Assembly (NCBI GenBank): GCA_001778985.1
Contig: MFIU01000003.1
Coordinates: 1 to 38,973, forward strand
Direction of reading: 5' to 3'
Source: Candidatus Giovannonibacteria bacterium RIFOXYD1_FULL_48_21
GTDB lineage: Bacteria > Patescibacteriota > Minisyncoccia > JACPKW01 > UBA11713
DNA length: 38,973 bases
The position numbers were made by a program, and so were the translations under genes. The notes below the pieces were generated by a model. It made no database searches. It worked only from the letters and a program-made list of their open reading frames with translations, and was not told the DNA's origin. The number at the start of each line of letters is the position of its first letter. Within the stretch, counting starts at the first letter, position 1. Shown here in pieces: positions 26,242-35,049 of this stretch.

Positions 26242-27213
26242 CTATTTTATCAGATTGGGAGGAGTTTGGCCAGCCAGCGCTAAGATGATGTTCTCCGCCG
26301 CAAGTTCGGCCATTTTCGCGCGGGTTTCTTGGGTGGCGGAAGCGATATGCGGAGTTAAAATCACGTTCTCAAGTTTTAAAAGTTCCGGCTCGATTCGCGG
26401 TTCGTTCTCAAAAACATCAATGGCGGCTCCCTTGATGACTCCTTTTTTCAAAGCCTCGGCGAGGGCCTTTTCGTCAATCACCGGGCCGCGCGAGGTGTTT
26501 ATCAGATATGCCGTCGGCTTCATCATTTTTAAACGCTTGGCATCTATCAAGTGGTGCGTCGAAGGCAGAAGCGGAACATGAATTGAAACAAAATCCGCTT
26601 CTCGTAAAACTTCCTCCGCGGCGAGGCGATATTGCGCGGAAAATTCTTTTTCGAAATCTTCGTTTCTCTTCACGTCATAATAAAGAACTTTCATGTCAAA
26701 ACCGCGCGCCGCGTGATGCGCAACGCGCGAGCCGATTCTGCCGAGGCCCAAAATCCCTAAAGTTTTTCTGGAAACATCCGCTCCAAGAAGGAGCATGGGC
26801 TCCCAGCCATGATATTTTCCAGCGCGGGAAAACCTGTCCCCTTCCGCAATCCGATGCGCAATCGCGAGCATCAGGGCGAAAGTATGCTCCGCCACCGTGT
26901 CTGTCAAAACCCCGGGCGTATTCGCGACCATAATTCCGACTTTTTTTGCGGCCGCGACCTCCACATTGTCAAATCCAACGGCCATATTCGCAAAAATCTT
27001 GCATTGTTTGCCAGCCGCCTCAAAAACCTCCGCGTCCAACTTATCAGTCAAAAGCACCAAAACTGCGTCATATTTGCCTCTCTTCAAAAAAGAAATCAAT
27101 TCTTCTTTTTTCAAAACCCGGTCTTCGGGATTTACTTCTACTTCGTATCCAGCTTTCTTTAATTTCTCTGTTCCAGCCTCCGGAATTTTCCTGGTAATAA
27201 AAACTTTCGGCAT
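26242..27213 (-). CDS. D-isomer-specific 2-hydroxyacid dehydrogenase
   Basis: LGILGLGRIGSRVAHHA; INTSRGPVIDEKALAEAL; LTPHIASATQETR. Confidence 0.92.
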   Translation of the reverse strand: MPKVFITRKIPEAGTEKLKKAGYEVEVNPEDRVLKKEELISFLKRGKYDAVLVLLTDKLDAEVFEAAGKQCKIFANMAVGFDNVEVAAAKKVGIMVANTPGVLTDTVAEHTFALMLAIAHRIAEGDRFSRAGKYHGWEPMLLLGADVSRKTLGILGLGRIGSRVAHHAARGFDMKVLYYDVKRNEDFEKEFSAQYRLAAEEVLREADFVSIHVPLLPSTHHLIDAKRLKMMKPTAYLINTSRGPVIDEKALAEALKKGVIKGAAIDVFENEPRIEPELLKLENVILTPHIASATQETRAKMAELAAENIILALAGQTPPNLIK

Positions 27214-27220
27214 ATTTCGA

Positions 27221-28075
27221 TTATACTCTATTCACAGAACCGAATAATTTTATTTTTTCAATGGCTTTCTCTTTGATACCTTCCACCACCGGCCCCATTA
27301 TCTTGTACGGCGCGTATTCGGTCTCGCCCTTTTTATGCAAAGATTTTTCAAGCTCTTCGCGAAATTCAGAGCGAAGCTCGGTGGAAATATGAATATTGGA
27401 AATTCCGGCTGCAATCGCGGCTTTAATCTCCTCGTCCGGAATTCCGGAGCCCGCGTGAAGCACGAGCGCGATATCTTCTGAAAGCGCTTTCCGAACCGCT
27501 TTAATGCGTTCAATATACAAAGCCGGCTCGTCAAGAGAAATTCCGTGAATATTTCCAAAAGCGCCCGCGAATCTATCAACCCCAGTCTCGCGCACGAATC
27601 TCGCGGCCTCGTCAGGGTCGGTCAAATCCTCCGGCTTTAGCTCAAATTTTTTATTCTGAATTTTTGACTCTCCTGGCAGATAACCCAGCTCCCCCTCTAT
27701 CGAAGTCGGACCTCGATAATTTACTACCTCTTTAGTTCCTTTCACATTTTCTCCGAATGAAAGGTTCGATAAATCAATGTGCACCGAATCATAACCGGAA
27801 TCAATCGCTTTTTTCGCGGATTCAGCTGATTTGGAGTGGTCGGCGTTCAAAAAAATCTCAACCCCGAACTCTTCCCGGAAAGATTCAACCATAAAAACCG
27901 CCTCCCGAAGTCCGATGAAATTTCTCTCCCCTTCCGAAGTTCCTACCATCACGGGGCTTCTCGCCTCTTGAGCCGCTTGGACAAGGGCTTTCAGCATCTC
28001 TAGATTCGAAAAATTAAAATGAGGCAGAGCCCAACTTTCCTTTTGCGCTTTTGCCAGCCACGATTTGAGGGTCAT
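27221..28075 (-). CDS. Class II fructose/tagatose-bisphosphate aldolase family
   Basis: WALPHFNFSNLEMLKALVQAA; LNADHSKS; GAFGNIHG; LVLHAGSGI. Confidence 0.9.
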   Translation of the reverse strand: MTLKSWLAKAQKESWALPHFNFSNLEMLKALVQAAQEARSPVMVGTSEGERNFIGLREAVFMVESFREEFGVEIFLNADHSKSAESAKKAIDSGYDSVHIDLSNLSFGENVKGTKEVVNYRGPTSIEGELGYLPGESKIQNKKFELKPEDLTDPDEAARFVRETGVDRFAGAFGNIHGISLDEPALYIERIKAVRKALSEDIALVLHAGSGIPDEEIKAAIAAGISNIHISTELRSEFREELEKSLHKKGETEYAPYKIMGPVVEGIKEKAIEKIKLFGSVNRV

Positions 28076-29067
28076 ATTCTTTGCGGCTTATAGCTCCGGG
28101 GCGCTTTTTGGAGATAAGCCTTGAGCTGTTTTCTTGTCAAAAGCCCTTCCCTGGCCCCGACGTACTGCACCACGGACATGGAGTTAATCGGCGCCCACTC
28201 GAGCGCTTCCGGAACGCTCCGGCCGCAACAGAGCGCGACCACAAAAGTGGAAGAGAACGCGTCTCCGGCTCCGGTTCGTTCCAAGGGCGGCTTCGGGTCC
28301 GGGTAGGGCGGCATGAACCAAGCTGATTTTCCATCGGACGCGTACGCTCCTTTTGGCCCATCAGTTATCACAACTATCTTAGGGCCGATGTTGTGCATTT
28401 TTTTCAAAAGAATTTTTACATTATTTTCATCAATTCCTAGAATGCGCTGGGCCTCTTCTTTGTTGCAGATTACGACTTCCGCGCGGGAGTAAACCCCGGC
28501 GAGTTTTTTTCTCCCCATCTTCATCTGAAAAGTGCCGGGCTGAAAGGCCAGTTTTATTTTGGGGCGCTTTCTTAGGTAAGAGAGGACTACTTTATGGAAC
28601 GCTTCGGAATTCCCTCCGAGCGAAGAAAAATAAATCCAAGAGGGGTCATCAACATTTGTAAGTTTATAAGGATACTCCTCGTGTTTAATCAAAATCGTCC
28701 GGTCGTCTTCATACCACAAAACATAGTGGTAGTTGGTCTTCGCGCCTTTATGAATTTTCACAAATTCCGTGGAAACTTTTTCGGCCCGAAGCGTATCCAA
28801 ACATTCTTTTCCAAAATAATCACCTCCTACGTTTGAAACCAAGGCGCTTTTCAGCCCAAGACGCGAGGCCGCAACCGCGGCGTTGGCGCTGTTTCCCACT
28901 GCCGGAATCACATAGACGTCGTCATAGGGAATCTTATCGGCAAAGCGCATGCAAAGCTCCCGCGTCCCCCTATCGATATCCAAATGCGCCGAAGCCCCCT
29001 CTTTTAAATCAATGAAAGCGTCCGTTACCGTATCGCCGATAGCGATGAAATCATAGCTTTTGGCCAT
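28072..29067 (-). CDS. PfkB-family carbohydrate kinase
   Basis: GNSANAAVAASRLGLKSALVSNVGGDYFG; ERTGAGDAFSSTFVVAL. Confidence 0.9.
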   Translation of the reverse strand: MAKSYDFIAIGDTVTDAFIDLKEGASAHLDIDRGTRELCMRFADKIPYDDVYVIPAVGNSANAAVAASRLGLKSALVSNVGGDYFGKECLDTLRAEKVSTEFVKIHKGAKTNYHYVLWYEDDRTILIKHEEYPYKLTNVDDPSWIYFSSLGGNSEAFHKVVLSYLRKRPKIKLAFQPGTFQMKMGRKKLAGVYSRAEVVICNKEEAQRILGIDENNVKILLKKMHNIGPKIVVITDGPKGAYASDGKSAWFMPPYPDPKPPLERTGAGDAFSSTFVVALCCGRSVPEALEWAPINSMSVVQYVGAREGLLTRKQLKAYLQKAPRSYKPQRI

Positions 29068-29070
29068 AGA

Positions 29071-29589
29071 TTAATCATAAGCCATCTGGTCGAGAATTGT
29101 AAAAATGGTGACGTTGCTTTTTCCTTCGTAAGTGAGCACACCAACAAAATAAATATCGGAAGGAACTTGCGGCACATTAAAACTCAAGGTTTCGCCGTCA
29201 GTCGAAGGTACACTCGCCACAATATCTTCTCCGAAATAAATCACGTTATCAACCGAAGAAAATCCAGAACCCTTCACAATTATCGTTGTCCCAGAAGGTC
29301 CGGAAGACGAGGAAAGAGAAGTAATCAGCGGGCCGGAAGTGTTATCTAGAGCCTCGAGGGAATTCTGAGAGGCTTCAACTATCGGCAAAGGCGGAATTAT
29401 AATCTCTTCCTCCTTTTGAAGATTGCCGAAAATCGCACTCAGGGCGACGGCGGCCGCAAAGCCAATAACAAGCCACGCGTCCCACGAGTTGACGCGCGTT
29501 TTCCCGAGTGTAAAGCGCTTTGAAAATTTATTGCCGGTCCTTTTACCATTCCTGCCGTTCTTTCCATTTTTTCTGCCGTTTTTACGCAT
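29071..29589 (-). CDS. Membrane-anchored IPT/TIG-domain surface protein
   Basis: Basic N-terminus, TM, then GPLITSLSSSSGPSGTTIIVKGSGFSSVDNVIYFGEDIVASVPSTDGETLSFNVP. Confidence 0.8.
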   Translation of the reverse strand: MRKNGRKNGKNGRNGKRTGNKFSKRFTLGKTRVNSWDAWLVIGFAAAVALSAIFGNLQKEEEIIIPPLPIVEASQNSLEALDNTSGPLITSLSSSSGPSGTTIIVKGSGFSSVDNVIYFGEDIVASVPSTDGETLSFNVPQVPSDIYFVGVLTYEGKSNVTIFTILDQMAYD

Positions 29590-29604
29590 AAAAAATCTAG
29601 AAAA

Positions 29605-29650
29605 TAAAAAATCGGCTTCTATCAGCCCCTCAAAAGGGCTTTAGCCGATT
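29605..29650 (-). terminator. Terminator-like hairpin in the leader of the IPT/TIG gene (possible attenuator)
   Basis: Minus strand AATCGGCT...AGCCGATT enclosing GCCC...GGGC, then TTTTTATTTT, ending about 15 nt before the ATG. Confidence 0.6.
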
Positions 29651-29666
29651 CTTATCTTCTTGTTTT

Positions 29667-29695
29667 ATAGTACCAGTCCTAGCTAAAATCGCCAG
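29667..29695 (-). promoter_or_regulatory. Extended -10 promoter for the IPT/TIG gene
   Basis: Minus strand TGGTACTAT with weak -35 CTGGCG at 17 nt. Confidence 0.4.
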
Positions 29696-29702
29696 GAAGT
29701 GG

Positions 29703-29711
29703 TGTGGATAA
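29703..29711. promoter_or_regulatory. Perfect DnaA-box 9-mer, second copy
   Basis: TGTGGATAA. Confidence 0.5.
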
Positions 29712-29715
29712 AAAT

Positions 29716-29744
29716 TTGCCGCTCCAAGCAATGTATGAAATAAT
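29716..29744 (+). promoter_or_regulatory. Sigma70-like promoter of a second orphan transcript
   Basis: TTGCCG (29716-29721), 17 nt, AATAAT (29739-29744). Confidence 0.45.
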
Positions 29745-29748
29745 TAAC

Positions 29749-29871
29749 ATGAAGTCCGGTTCTTTCCATAATTTTTTAAATCGATTCTTATCCGTTCTTT
29801 TCTCTTTAGGGGGAACTAACTAGGAGGGAAGAATTGGGCTGATGCGTCATAAGTGCCTTCGGCCCTTTTTT
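29749..29871 (+). ncRNA. Candidate orphan short transcript (about 120 nt), optionally encoding a leaderless 24-aa peptide
   Basis: Promoter upstream, terminator at 29836-29871; sORF MKSGSFHNFLNRFLSVLFSLGGTN* at 29749-29823. Confidence 0.4.
29836..29871 (+). terminator. Rho-independent terminator
   Basis: GGGCTGA...TCGGCCC followed by TTTTTT. Confidence 0.6.
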
Positions 29872-29907
29872 ATTTATATTTTCAGAAGAAAACATTAATA
29901 AGGTATA

Positions 29908-30936
29908 CTATTTTCTTTTTATAACTTTTTTAACAGCCTCTTTAATATGCGAAACCCCCATGCCGAAGTGTTCGATAAGCTCATCTGGAGCCCCTGACTC
30001 GCCGAAGCGATTTTGGACCCCAACAAATTCTATCGGCACCGGGCAACTCCTCGCAAGAACTTCCGCCACGGCCGAGCCCATGCCGCCCCGCACCTGATGT
30101 TCCTCAACCGTCACTACTGCTCCGGCGTCTTTGGCGGCTTGAATTATGGTTTTTTCATCCATCGGTTTTATGGTGTGATTATTAATCACGCGGACTTTCA
30201 CGCCCTCTTTTTCTAATTCAGCCGCGGCCAAAATTGCGTTATGCACTAAAGGGCCGCAGGCGATGATGGCGACATCTAATGCGGTTTCACCGCCACTTGG
30301 CGGTGAAACCGCCAAGTCCGCTTCCCAGAAAATTTCAGCGCGCCCAACCTGAAACAGCGTTTCTCGCGTAGTAAAAACCGGGGTTTTTTCGCGGGCAAAA
30401 CGAAGGTAAACCGGGCCGGGTAAATCCGCCGCGGCTAGCGTGGCTTTCTCGGCTTCGTTAACATCCGAAGGCGCGATAACAATCATATTTGCGATAGGTC
30501 TCATTATCGCGATATCTTCTATGGCCTGGTGCGTCGCGCCGTCCGGACCGACCGAAACGCCGGCATGCGCGCCGGCGATGATAACATGCAAGTCATTGTA
30601 ACAAATCGTAGTCCGAATCTGTTCCCAATTCCGGCCCGGAGAAAACATGGCGTAGCTCGCGATATAAGGAATCTTGCCGTAGTTCGCGAGTCCGGCGGCC
30701 ACCGTTGCCAAATTCTGTTCCGCCACGCCCAACTCAATAAATCTCTCTGGAAATTTTTTAGCGAAAGCTTCAGTGCGAGTGGATTCAGTAAGGTCAGCGC
30801 AAAGTGCCACCACGTTCTGATTTTTTTCTCCGGCTTCGACCAGCCCCAAACCGTATCCGTCTCTGGTCGGTTTTTGTTCAAGAGATTTAAGGTCGAGGAT
30901 ATTCTCGACTAATTTTGCCTTAAGGTTTACCGGCAT
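29908..30936 (-). CDS. Transketolase C-terminal subunit
   Basis: RDGYGLGLVEAGEKNQNVVALCADLTESTRTEAFAKKFPERFIELGVAEQNL. Confidence 0.93.
   Translation of the reverse strand: MPVNLKAKLVENILDLKSLEQKPTRDGYGLGLVEAGEKNQNVVALCADLTESTRTEAFAKKFPERFIELGVAEQNLATVAAGLANYGKIPYIASYAMFSPGRNWEQIRTTICYNDLHVIIAGAHAGVSVGPDGATHQAIEDIAIMRPIANMIVIAPSDVNEAEKATLAAADLPGPVYLRFAREKTPVFTTRETLFQVGRAEIFWEADLAVSPPSGGETALDVAIIACGPLVHNAILAAAELEKEGVKVRVINNHTIKPMDEKTIIQAAKDAGAVVTVEEHQVRGGMGSAVAEVLARSCPVPIEFVGVQNRFGESGAPDELIEHFGMGVSHIKEAVKKVIKRK
30281..30319. repeat. Nested/overlapping palindrome in frame in the transketolase gene
   Basis: GCGGTTTCACCGCCA-CT-TGGCGGTGAAACCGC (15-bp arms), overlapping ACTTGGCGG-TGAAA-CCGCCAAGT (9-bp arms). 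Confidence 0.85.
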
Positions 30937-30945
30937 TATAAAAAA

Positions 30946-31155
30946 TTACATCCTCTTCTCTTCTTTGAGCATGATGAGAACACCAAGTTTTGAGCCGAGC
31001 ACTAGAACGCCAAGAACGAGCGCGTTCCAATACCAAGTCATATAATTGACGTTCAGAAACTCACTGCCCAACGCCATGGAGACTAGGCCGCCGAGATACA
31101 TCAAGCTTGCGAATATCCACCCCAGCATTCCCACTTTTTTCATCATCTGTGTCAT
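30946..31155 (-). CDS. Hypothetical 69-aa membrane protein between the transketolase subunits
   Basis: Two predicted TM segments; same strand as flanking subunits. Confidence 0.55.
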   Translation of the reverse strand: MTQMMKKVGMLGWIFASLMYLGGLVSMALGSEFLNVNYMTWYWNALVLGVLVLGSKLGVLIMLKEEKRM

Positions 31156-31158
31156 ATT

Positions 31159-31193
31159 TTAGAAATTAGATATTAGAAATTAGTAATTAGAAG
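31159..31193. repeat. Heptad repeat TTAGNNN x5
   Basis: TTAGAAA TTAGATA TTAGAAA TTAGTAA TTAGAAG. Confidence 0.85.
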
Positions 31194-31201
31194 TTCGACC
31201 T

Positions 31202-32062
31202 TTATTGGTGTTCACTTACAATTTTACCGCCTAAAGTCCTAAGCTCTTCTAAAAACTTTTTAGCCTGTTCTTTATTGGGCGGGATGCCGTGCCACCTATA
31301 ATCAAATTCTATCTCTTTTATGCCCTTTCCGGGAATGGTGTGCGCGATTATCACCACGGGTTTCTCGTAAATTGCTCTCGCCTCCTCGACCGCCCCGACA
31401 ATTTCCTCAAAATTATGTCCGTCGATTTCCAAAACATGCCAATTAAAAGCTTCGTATTTATCGCGCAGCGGTTCTAGCGGCATGATATCTTCGGTCATCC
31501 CATCTATCTGAATGTTGTTGCGGTCAATCAAGGCGGTCAAATTCTGAAGTTTATTTTTGCCGGCAAACATGGCCGCCTCCCAGGTGTTGCCGGCTTCCTG
31601 CTCGCCGTCGGACATAAAACAATAAACTTGAAACTTCTTTTTATCCATCCTCGCGCCGTAGGCGATTCCCGCCGCCTGTCCCAAACCAGAGCCCAAAGGT
31701 CCGGAAGTTGTTTCAACGCCGGGCAAAGCGGTCCGGTGCGGATGGCCTTGCAATCTCGTTCCGAATTTCCGCAGAGTTTTCAATTCTCCCAGCCCAAAAT
31801 ATCCGGCGTGCGCCATGGCGGCATAGCGCACCGGGCAGATATGGCCATTCGACAAAATCAAGCGGTCACGCTCCGGCCAGTCCGTATTCCGAGGGTCGTG
31901 GTTCAAAATATGAAAATAGAAAGCGGTAAAAATATCCGCCATCCCCAAGGGCCCAGCCGTGTGTCCGCTCCCCGCCTCAACCAGCATCTCAATAATAGAT
32001 TGACGAATTTCGTTCGCTTTCTCTTCAAGAAATTTAATTTTATCTTCGTGCAGATGAGACAT
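31202..32062 (-). CDS. Transketolase N-terminal subunit
   Basis: EAGSGHTAGPLGMADIFTAFYFHIL; GPLGSGLGQAAGIAYGARM; DGEQEAGNTWEA. Confidence 0.93.
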   Translation of the reverse strand: MSHLHEDKIKFLEEKANEIRQSIIEMLVEAGSGHTAGPLGMADIFTAFYFHILNHDPRNTDWPERDRLILSNGHICPVRYAAMAHAGYFGLGELKTLRKFGTRLQGHPHRTALPGVETTSGPLGSGLGQAAGIAYGARMDKKKFQVYCFMSDGEQEAGNTWEAAMFAGKNKLQNLTALIDRNNIQIDGMTEDIMPLEPLRDKYEAFNWHVLEIDGHNFEEIVGAVEEARAIYEKPVVIIAHTIPGKGIKEIEFDYRWHGIPPNKEQAKKFLEELRTLGGKIVSEHQ

Positions 32063-32693
32063 GCTTTAAATTTTCAATTGTTTTTGATATATCTTCAGAA
32101 TTAAAAATATAATTTGCGGAAACTAGAATATTGGCACCTGCGGAAACACATTTTTTGCCGGTTTCAGGATTGATTCCGCCGTCTATTTCAATTATACATT
32201 TAGGATGAATTTTCCTTAAGTGCCTAATTTTATCAAGAGTTTCGAGGCGAAATTCCTGCCCGGCCCGGCCAGGGGGAACCGCCAAAGTCTGAACCAAATC
32301 GGCTTTTTCGCAAAACGGCTCTAATTTCTTCCAATCGGTTTCGGGACGAATCGCCACGCCGACCTCTTTCCTCGCTTCTTTGACTTTATTTAAAACAAAC
32401 TCTGGATCATGCGCCGCCTCTTCGTGAAAGATTACCCGATTGACCCTCGGCAAAACCCAATCCCGCCAGCGAAAATCCATATCTGAAATCATTAAGTGCA
32501 CTTCTACCAAAAGCTGCGTTTCTAAAGTCAGAAGGTCGGCCGGCTGATGCCAAATGGCGTTGGAAGTAAAAGTCCCGTCGGCCACGTCCAAATGCACCCA
32601 TTTTACGAATGGCTCCACAAGCTTTATTCGCCTCCTTACCTCTTCAAAATTTTCAGCGTTTATCGCCGGAATAATCTCTGACATTTTTCGCAA
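32040..32693 (-). CDS. rpe: Ribulose-phosphate 3-epimerase-like protein (start may be internal, near 32684)
   Basis: WVHLDVADGTFTSN; LLVEVHLMISD; IEIDGGINPETGKKCVSAGANILVSANYIF. Confidence 0.85.
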   Translation of the reverse strand: MRKMSEIIPAINAENFEEVRRRIKLVEPFVKWVHLDVADGTFTSNAIWHQPADLLTLETQLLVEVHLMISDMDFRWRDWVLPRVNRVIFHEEAAHDPEFVLNKVKEARKEVGVAIRPETDWKKLEPFCEKADLVQTLAVPPGRAGQEFRLETLDKIRHLRKIHPKCIIEIDGGINPETGKKCVSAGANILVSANYIFNSEDISKTIENLKHVSSARR

Positions 32694-32926
32694 ATAAAAG
32701 TTCCGCGCGAGGCGACTTTTATTCTTTTAATTATAGCACCACGGCGTTTGCACTTTTCCCCCGCCCGCTGATAGACCAGGCGCGCTTTGTAATAGCGGCG
32801 CTCAACTTTCAAAACTTTTCGGCTTTCCCAAACCTGCCTGCCGGCAGGCAGGTTCAAAATCCGCTTTCCTTTCAAAAGTGGCTCAAGCTTTCTTTTGGTC
32901 GTCTCTACTTCCGGTAGCTCAGGCAA
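32660..32926 (-). pseudogene. Internally deleted formamidopyrimidine-DNA glycosylase (Fpg) remnant carrying a palindromic element
   Basis: MPELPEVETTKRKLEPLLKGKRI... (Fpg N-terminus) joined to LVYQRAGEKCKRRGAIIKRIKVASRGTFICEKCQRLFRR (Fpg zinc-finger C-terminus); middle missing. Confidence 0.8.
32831..32854. repeat. 24-bp perfect palindrome, in frame in the Fpg remnant
   Basis: AACCTGCCTGCCGGCAGGCAGGTT; encodes NLPAGRQV. Confidence 0.92.
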
Positions 32927-34539
32927 GCTTTGATGAATTCCCTAAACAAAGGATGAGGTTCGAGCGGACGAGATTTAAATTCCGGATGGAACTGCGTTCC
33001 TAAGAAAAAAGGATGATTTTTAAGTTCAACTATCTCCACAAGGCCTGATTCCGGATTAACTCCGGAGATGACCAGGCCCTTGGATTCCAAAACTTTCTGC
33101 AAGTTCGAATTGAATTCATAGCGATGGCGGTGCCGCTCATGAATAGTCCGTACTCCGTAGGAACGGCGCGCGATAGTGTTCTCTTTCAAACGGCAGGCGT
33201 AGGCACCCAATCGCATGGTCCCTCCAATTTTCCCCTTAAAAACTTTCTCTTTCTGCTCCGCCATCAAATCAATCACGGGATATTTAGTGCGCCGATTAAC
33301 CTCGGTGCTGTGCGCTCCTTTCATCCCGGCCACATTGCGCGCAAATTCAATCACCGCCAACTGCATCCCGTAGCAAAGCCCAAGATAGGGTTTTTTATTT
33401 TTCCTCGCGAAACCGATGGCTTTTATCTTCCCTTCAACGCCCCTGGAACCAAACCCACCAGGAACGATGATGCCGTCCAGCGTCCCCAGCTCTTCTTTCA
33501 TCCGATTTGGACTCTTCTCGTAAACTTCGGCGTCGAGCCACAAAATGTTAGGCTTTCTGGAAAAATGCCAGGCGGCGTGTTTGATGGCTTCAATCACGGA
33601 GAGATAGGAATCTGACAGGGTAAATTTTCCGGTGCCGAAATATTTGCCGACGATGCCGATGGTCACTTCTTTTTTTGAAAAAATGGCGCGCCGCACCATC
33701 TTTCCCCAATCCTTCAAATCTTTCTTCCGCTCTTTGATTCCGAACTTCTTTAAAATTTTTGCGCCCAGCCTCTCTTTCTCGAAATTTAACGGCACTTGAT
33801 AAATGCTGTCGATATCCGGAGCGGAAATAATATCGCCGGGGTGAACATTGCAAAACACCGAGAGTTTCTGTTTGCGCGGCTCATCCAAGGGAACTCTGGA
33901 GCGCGCGATAATAAAATCCGGCTGAATGCCGGCGGAGTTCAAGGCTCGGACCGCGTGCTGGGTTGGCTTAGTCTTCATCTCCCCAATCTTATCGGGGATG
34001 GGCAGATAACTTACCAGCATAAATAAAACATTCTCGGGGTGTTTCAAATGCATCATCCGCGCCGCTTCCAAAAACAAAAGGTTCTCATACTCGCCGGCCG
34101 TCCCGCCAATTTCCACCAAAATAAAATCCGCCTTGGCTTTTCTCGCGACCAGATTTAAGCGCCGAATAACCTCCTCAGGAATATGCGGCACCATCTGCAC
34201 GCACTTGCCGTCGTACCCCAAAGCGCGCTCCCGCTCAATCACGGCCAGATAGACCGAACCCGAGGTCATGTAATTCAGTGCGAGGATATCTTCATCCAAA
34301 AAACGTTCGTAGTTGCCGATGTCCTGGTCCGCCTCCATCCCGTCTTCGGTAACAAAAACTTCGCCGTGCTCGATCGGATTCATCGTGCCGGCGTCAACAT
34401 TAAGATACGGGTCGATTTTAACGCAAGTAGTCCGGTAGCCTTTAGACTTCAATATTCTCGCCGTGGAAGAAGCGGCAATACCCTTGCCGATGCCGGACAT
34501 AACTCCGCCAATAACAAAAATAAACCTTGGGCTTGACAC
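32905..34539 (-). CDS. pyrG: CTP synthase
   Basis: RFIFVIGGVMSGIGKGIAASSTARILKSKG; GLCYGMQLAVIEFARNV. Confidence 0.96.
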   Translation of the reverse strand: MSSPRFIFVIGGVMSGIGKGIAASSTARILKSKGYRTTCVKIDPYLNVDAGTMNPIEHGEVFVTEDGMEADQDIGNYERFLDEDILALNYMTSGSVYLAVIERERALGYDGKCVQMVPHIPEEVIRRLNLVARKAKADFILVEIGGTAGEYENLLFLEAARMMHLKHPENVLFMLVSYLPIPDKIGEMKTKPTQHAVRALNSAGIQPDFIIARSRVPLDEPRKQKLSVFCNVHPGDIISAPDIDSIYQVPLNFEKERLGAKILKKFGIKERKKDLKDWGKMVRRAIFSKKEVTIGIVGKYFGTGKFTLSDSYLSVIEAIKHAAWHFSRKPNILWLDAEVYEKSPNRMKEELGTLDGIIVPGGFGSRGVEGKIKAIGFARKNKKPYLGLCYGMQLAVIEFARNVAGMKGAHSTEVNRRTKYPVIDLMAEQKEKVFKGKIGGTMRLGAYACRLKENTIARRSYGVRTIHERHRHRYEFNSNLQKVLESKGLVISGVNPESGLVEIVELKNHPFFLGTQFHPEFKSRPLEPHPLFREFIKACLSYRK

Positions 34540-34611
34540 GAAATTCTGAGAGCAAAAACAAAGCTCTCCTCCAGAATAGCACGGCGAACTTCCAAATCCG
34601 CTGTGAATAAG

Positions 34612-35049
34612 CTATCCGTCTATTTTCTCGATTCTTCTTTGATGCAGACCTCCAGAAAACTTAGTTTTTAGCCAAAGTTCAAGAGCTTTTTTTGCTTTCT
34701 CCTCGGAGATAAAACGGGCTCCCAAAGATAAAATATTGGCGTCGTTATGTTCCCGAGAAAGTTTTACTATTTTCATGGACCCCCCGCAGTAGACCGCGGC
34801 GCGAATTCCTTTAATACGATTCGCGACTATAGCTTCCCCCTGACCGGAGCCGCCCAAAACAATCCCTCTCAATTCCGGCTCTTTTGCTACCTCTTCAGCC
34901 ACGGGCCGAATGAAATCAGGGTAATCATCTTCGGGATTGAATTCAAAAGCGCCTTTATCCTCGACTTCGTATCCCTTCTCCTGCAAAAATTTTTTCAGGG
35001 CTTCTTTCAACTCATATCCCGCGTGATCCGAGCCAATATAAATCCTCAT
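34612..35049 (-). CDS. rpiB: RpiB/LacA/LacB family sugar-phosphate isomerase
   Basis: MRIYIGSDHAGYELKEALKKFL; GSGQGEAIVANRIKGIRAAVY; REHNDANILSLGARFI. Confidence 0.93.
   Translation of the reverse strand: MRIYIGSDHAGYELKEALKKFLQEKGYEVEDKGAFEFNPEDDYPDFIRPVAEEVAKEPELRGIVLGGSGQGEAIVANRIKGIRAAVYCGGSMKIVKLSREHNDANILSLGARFISEEKAKKALELWLKTKFSGGLHQRRIEKIDG

Noticed and set aside
34599-34607. TGTGAATAA, DnaA-box-like variant
   Set aside because: Single near-consensus site without the N4-TTGNCG-N17 layout of the other two loci.
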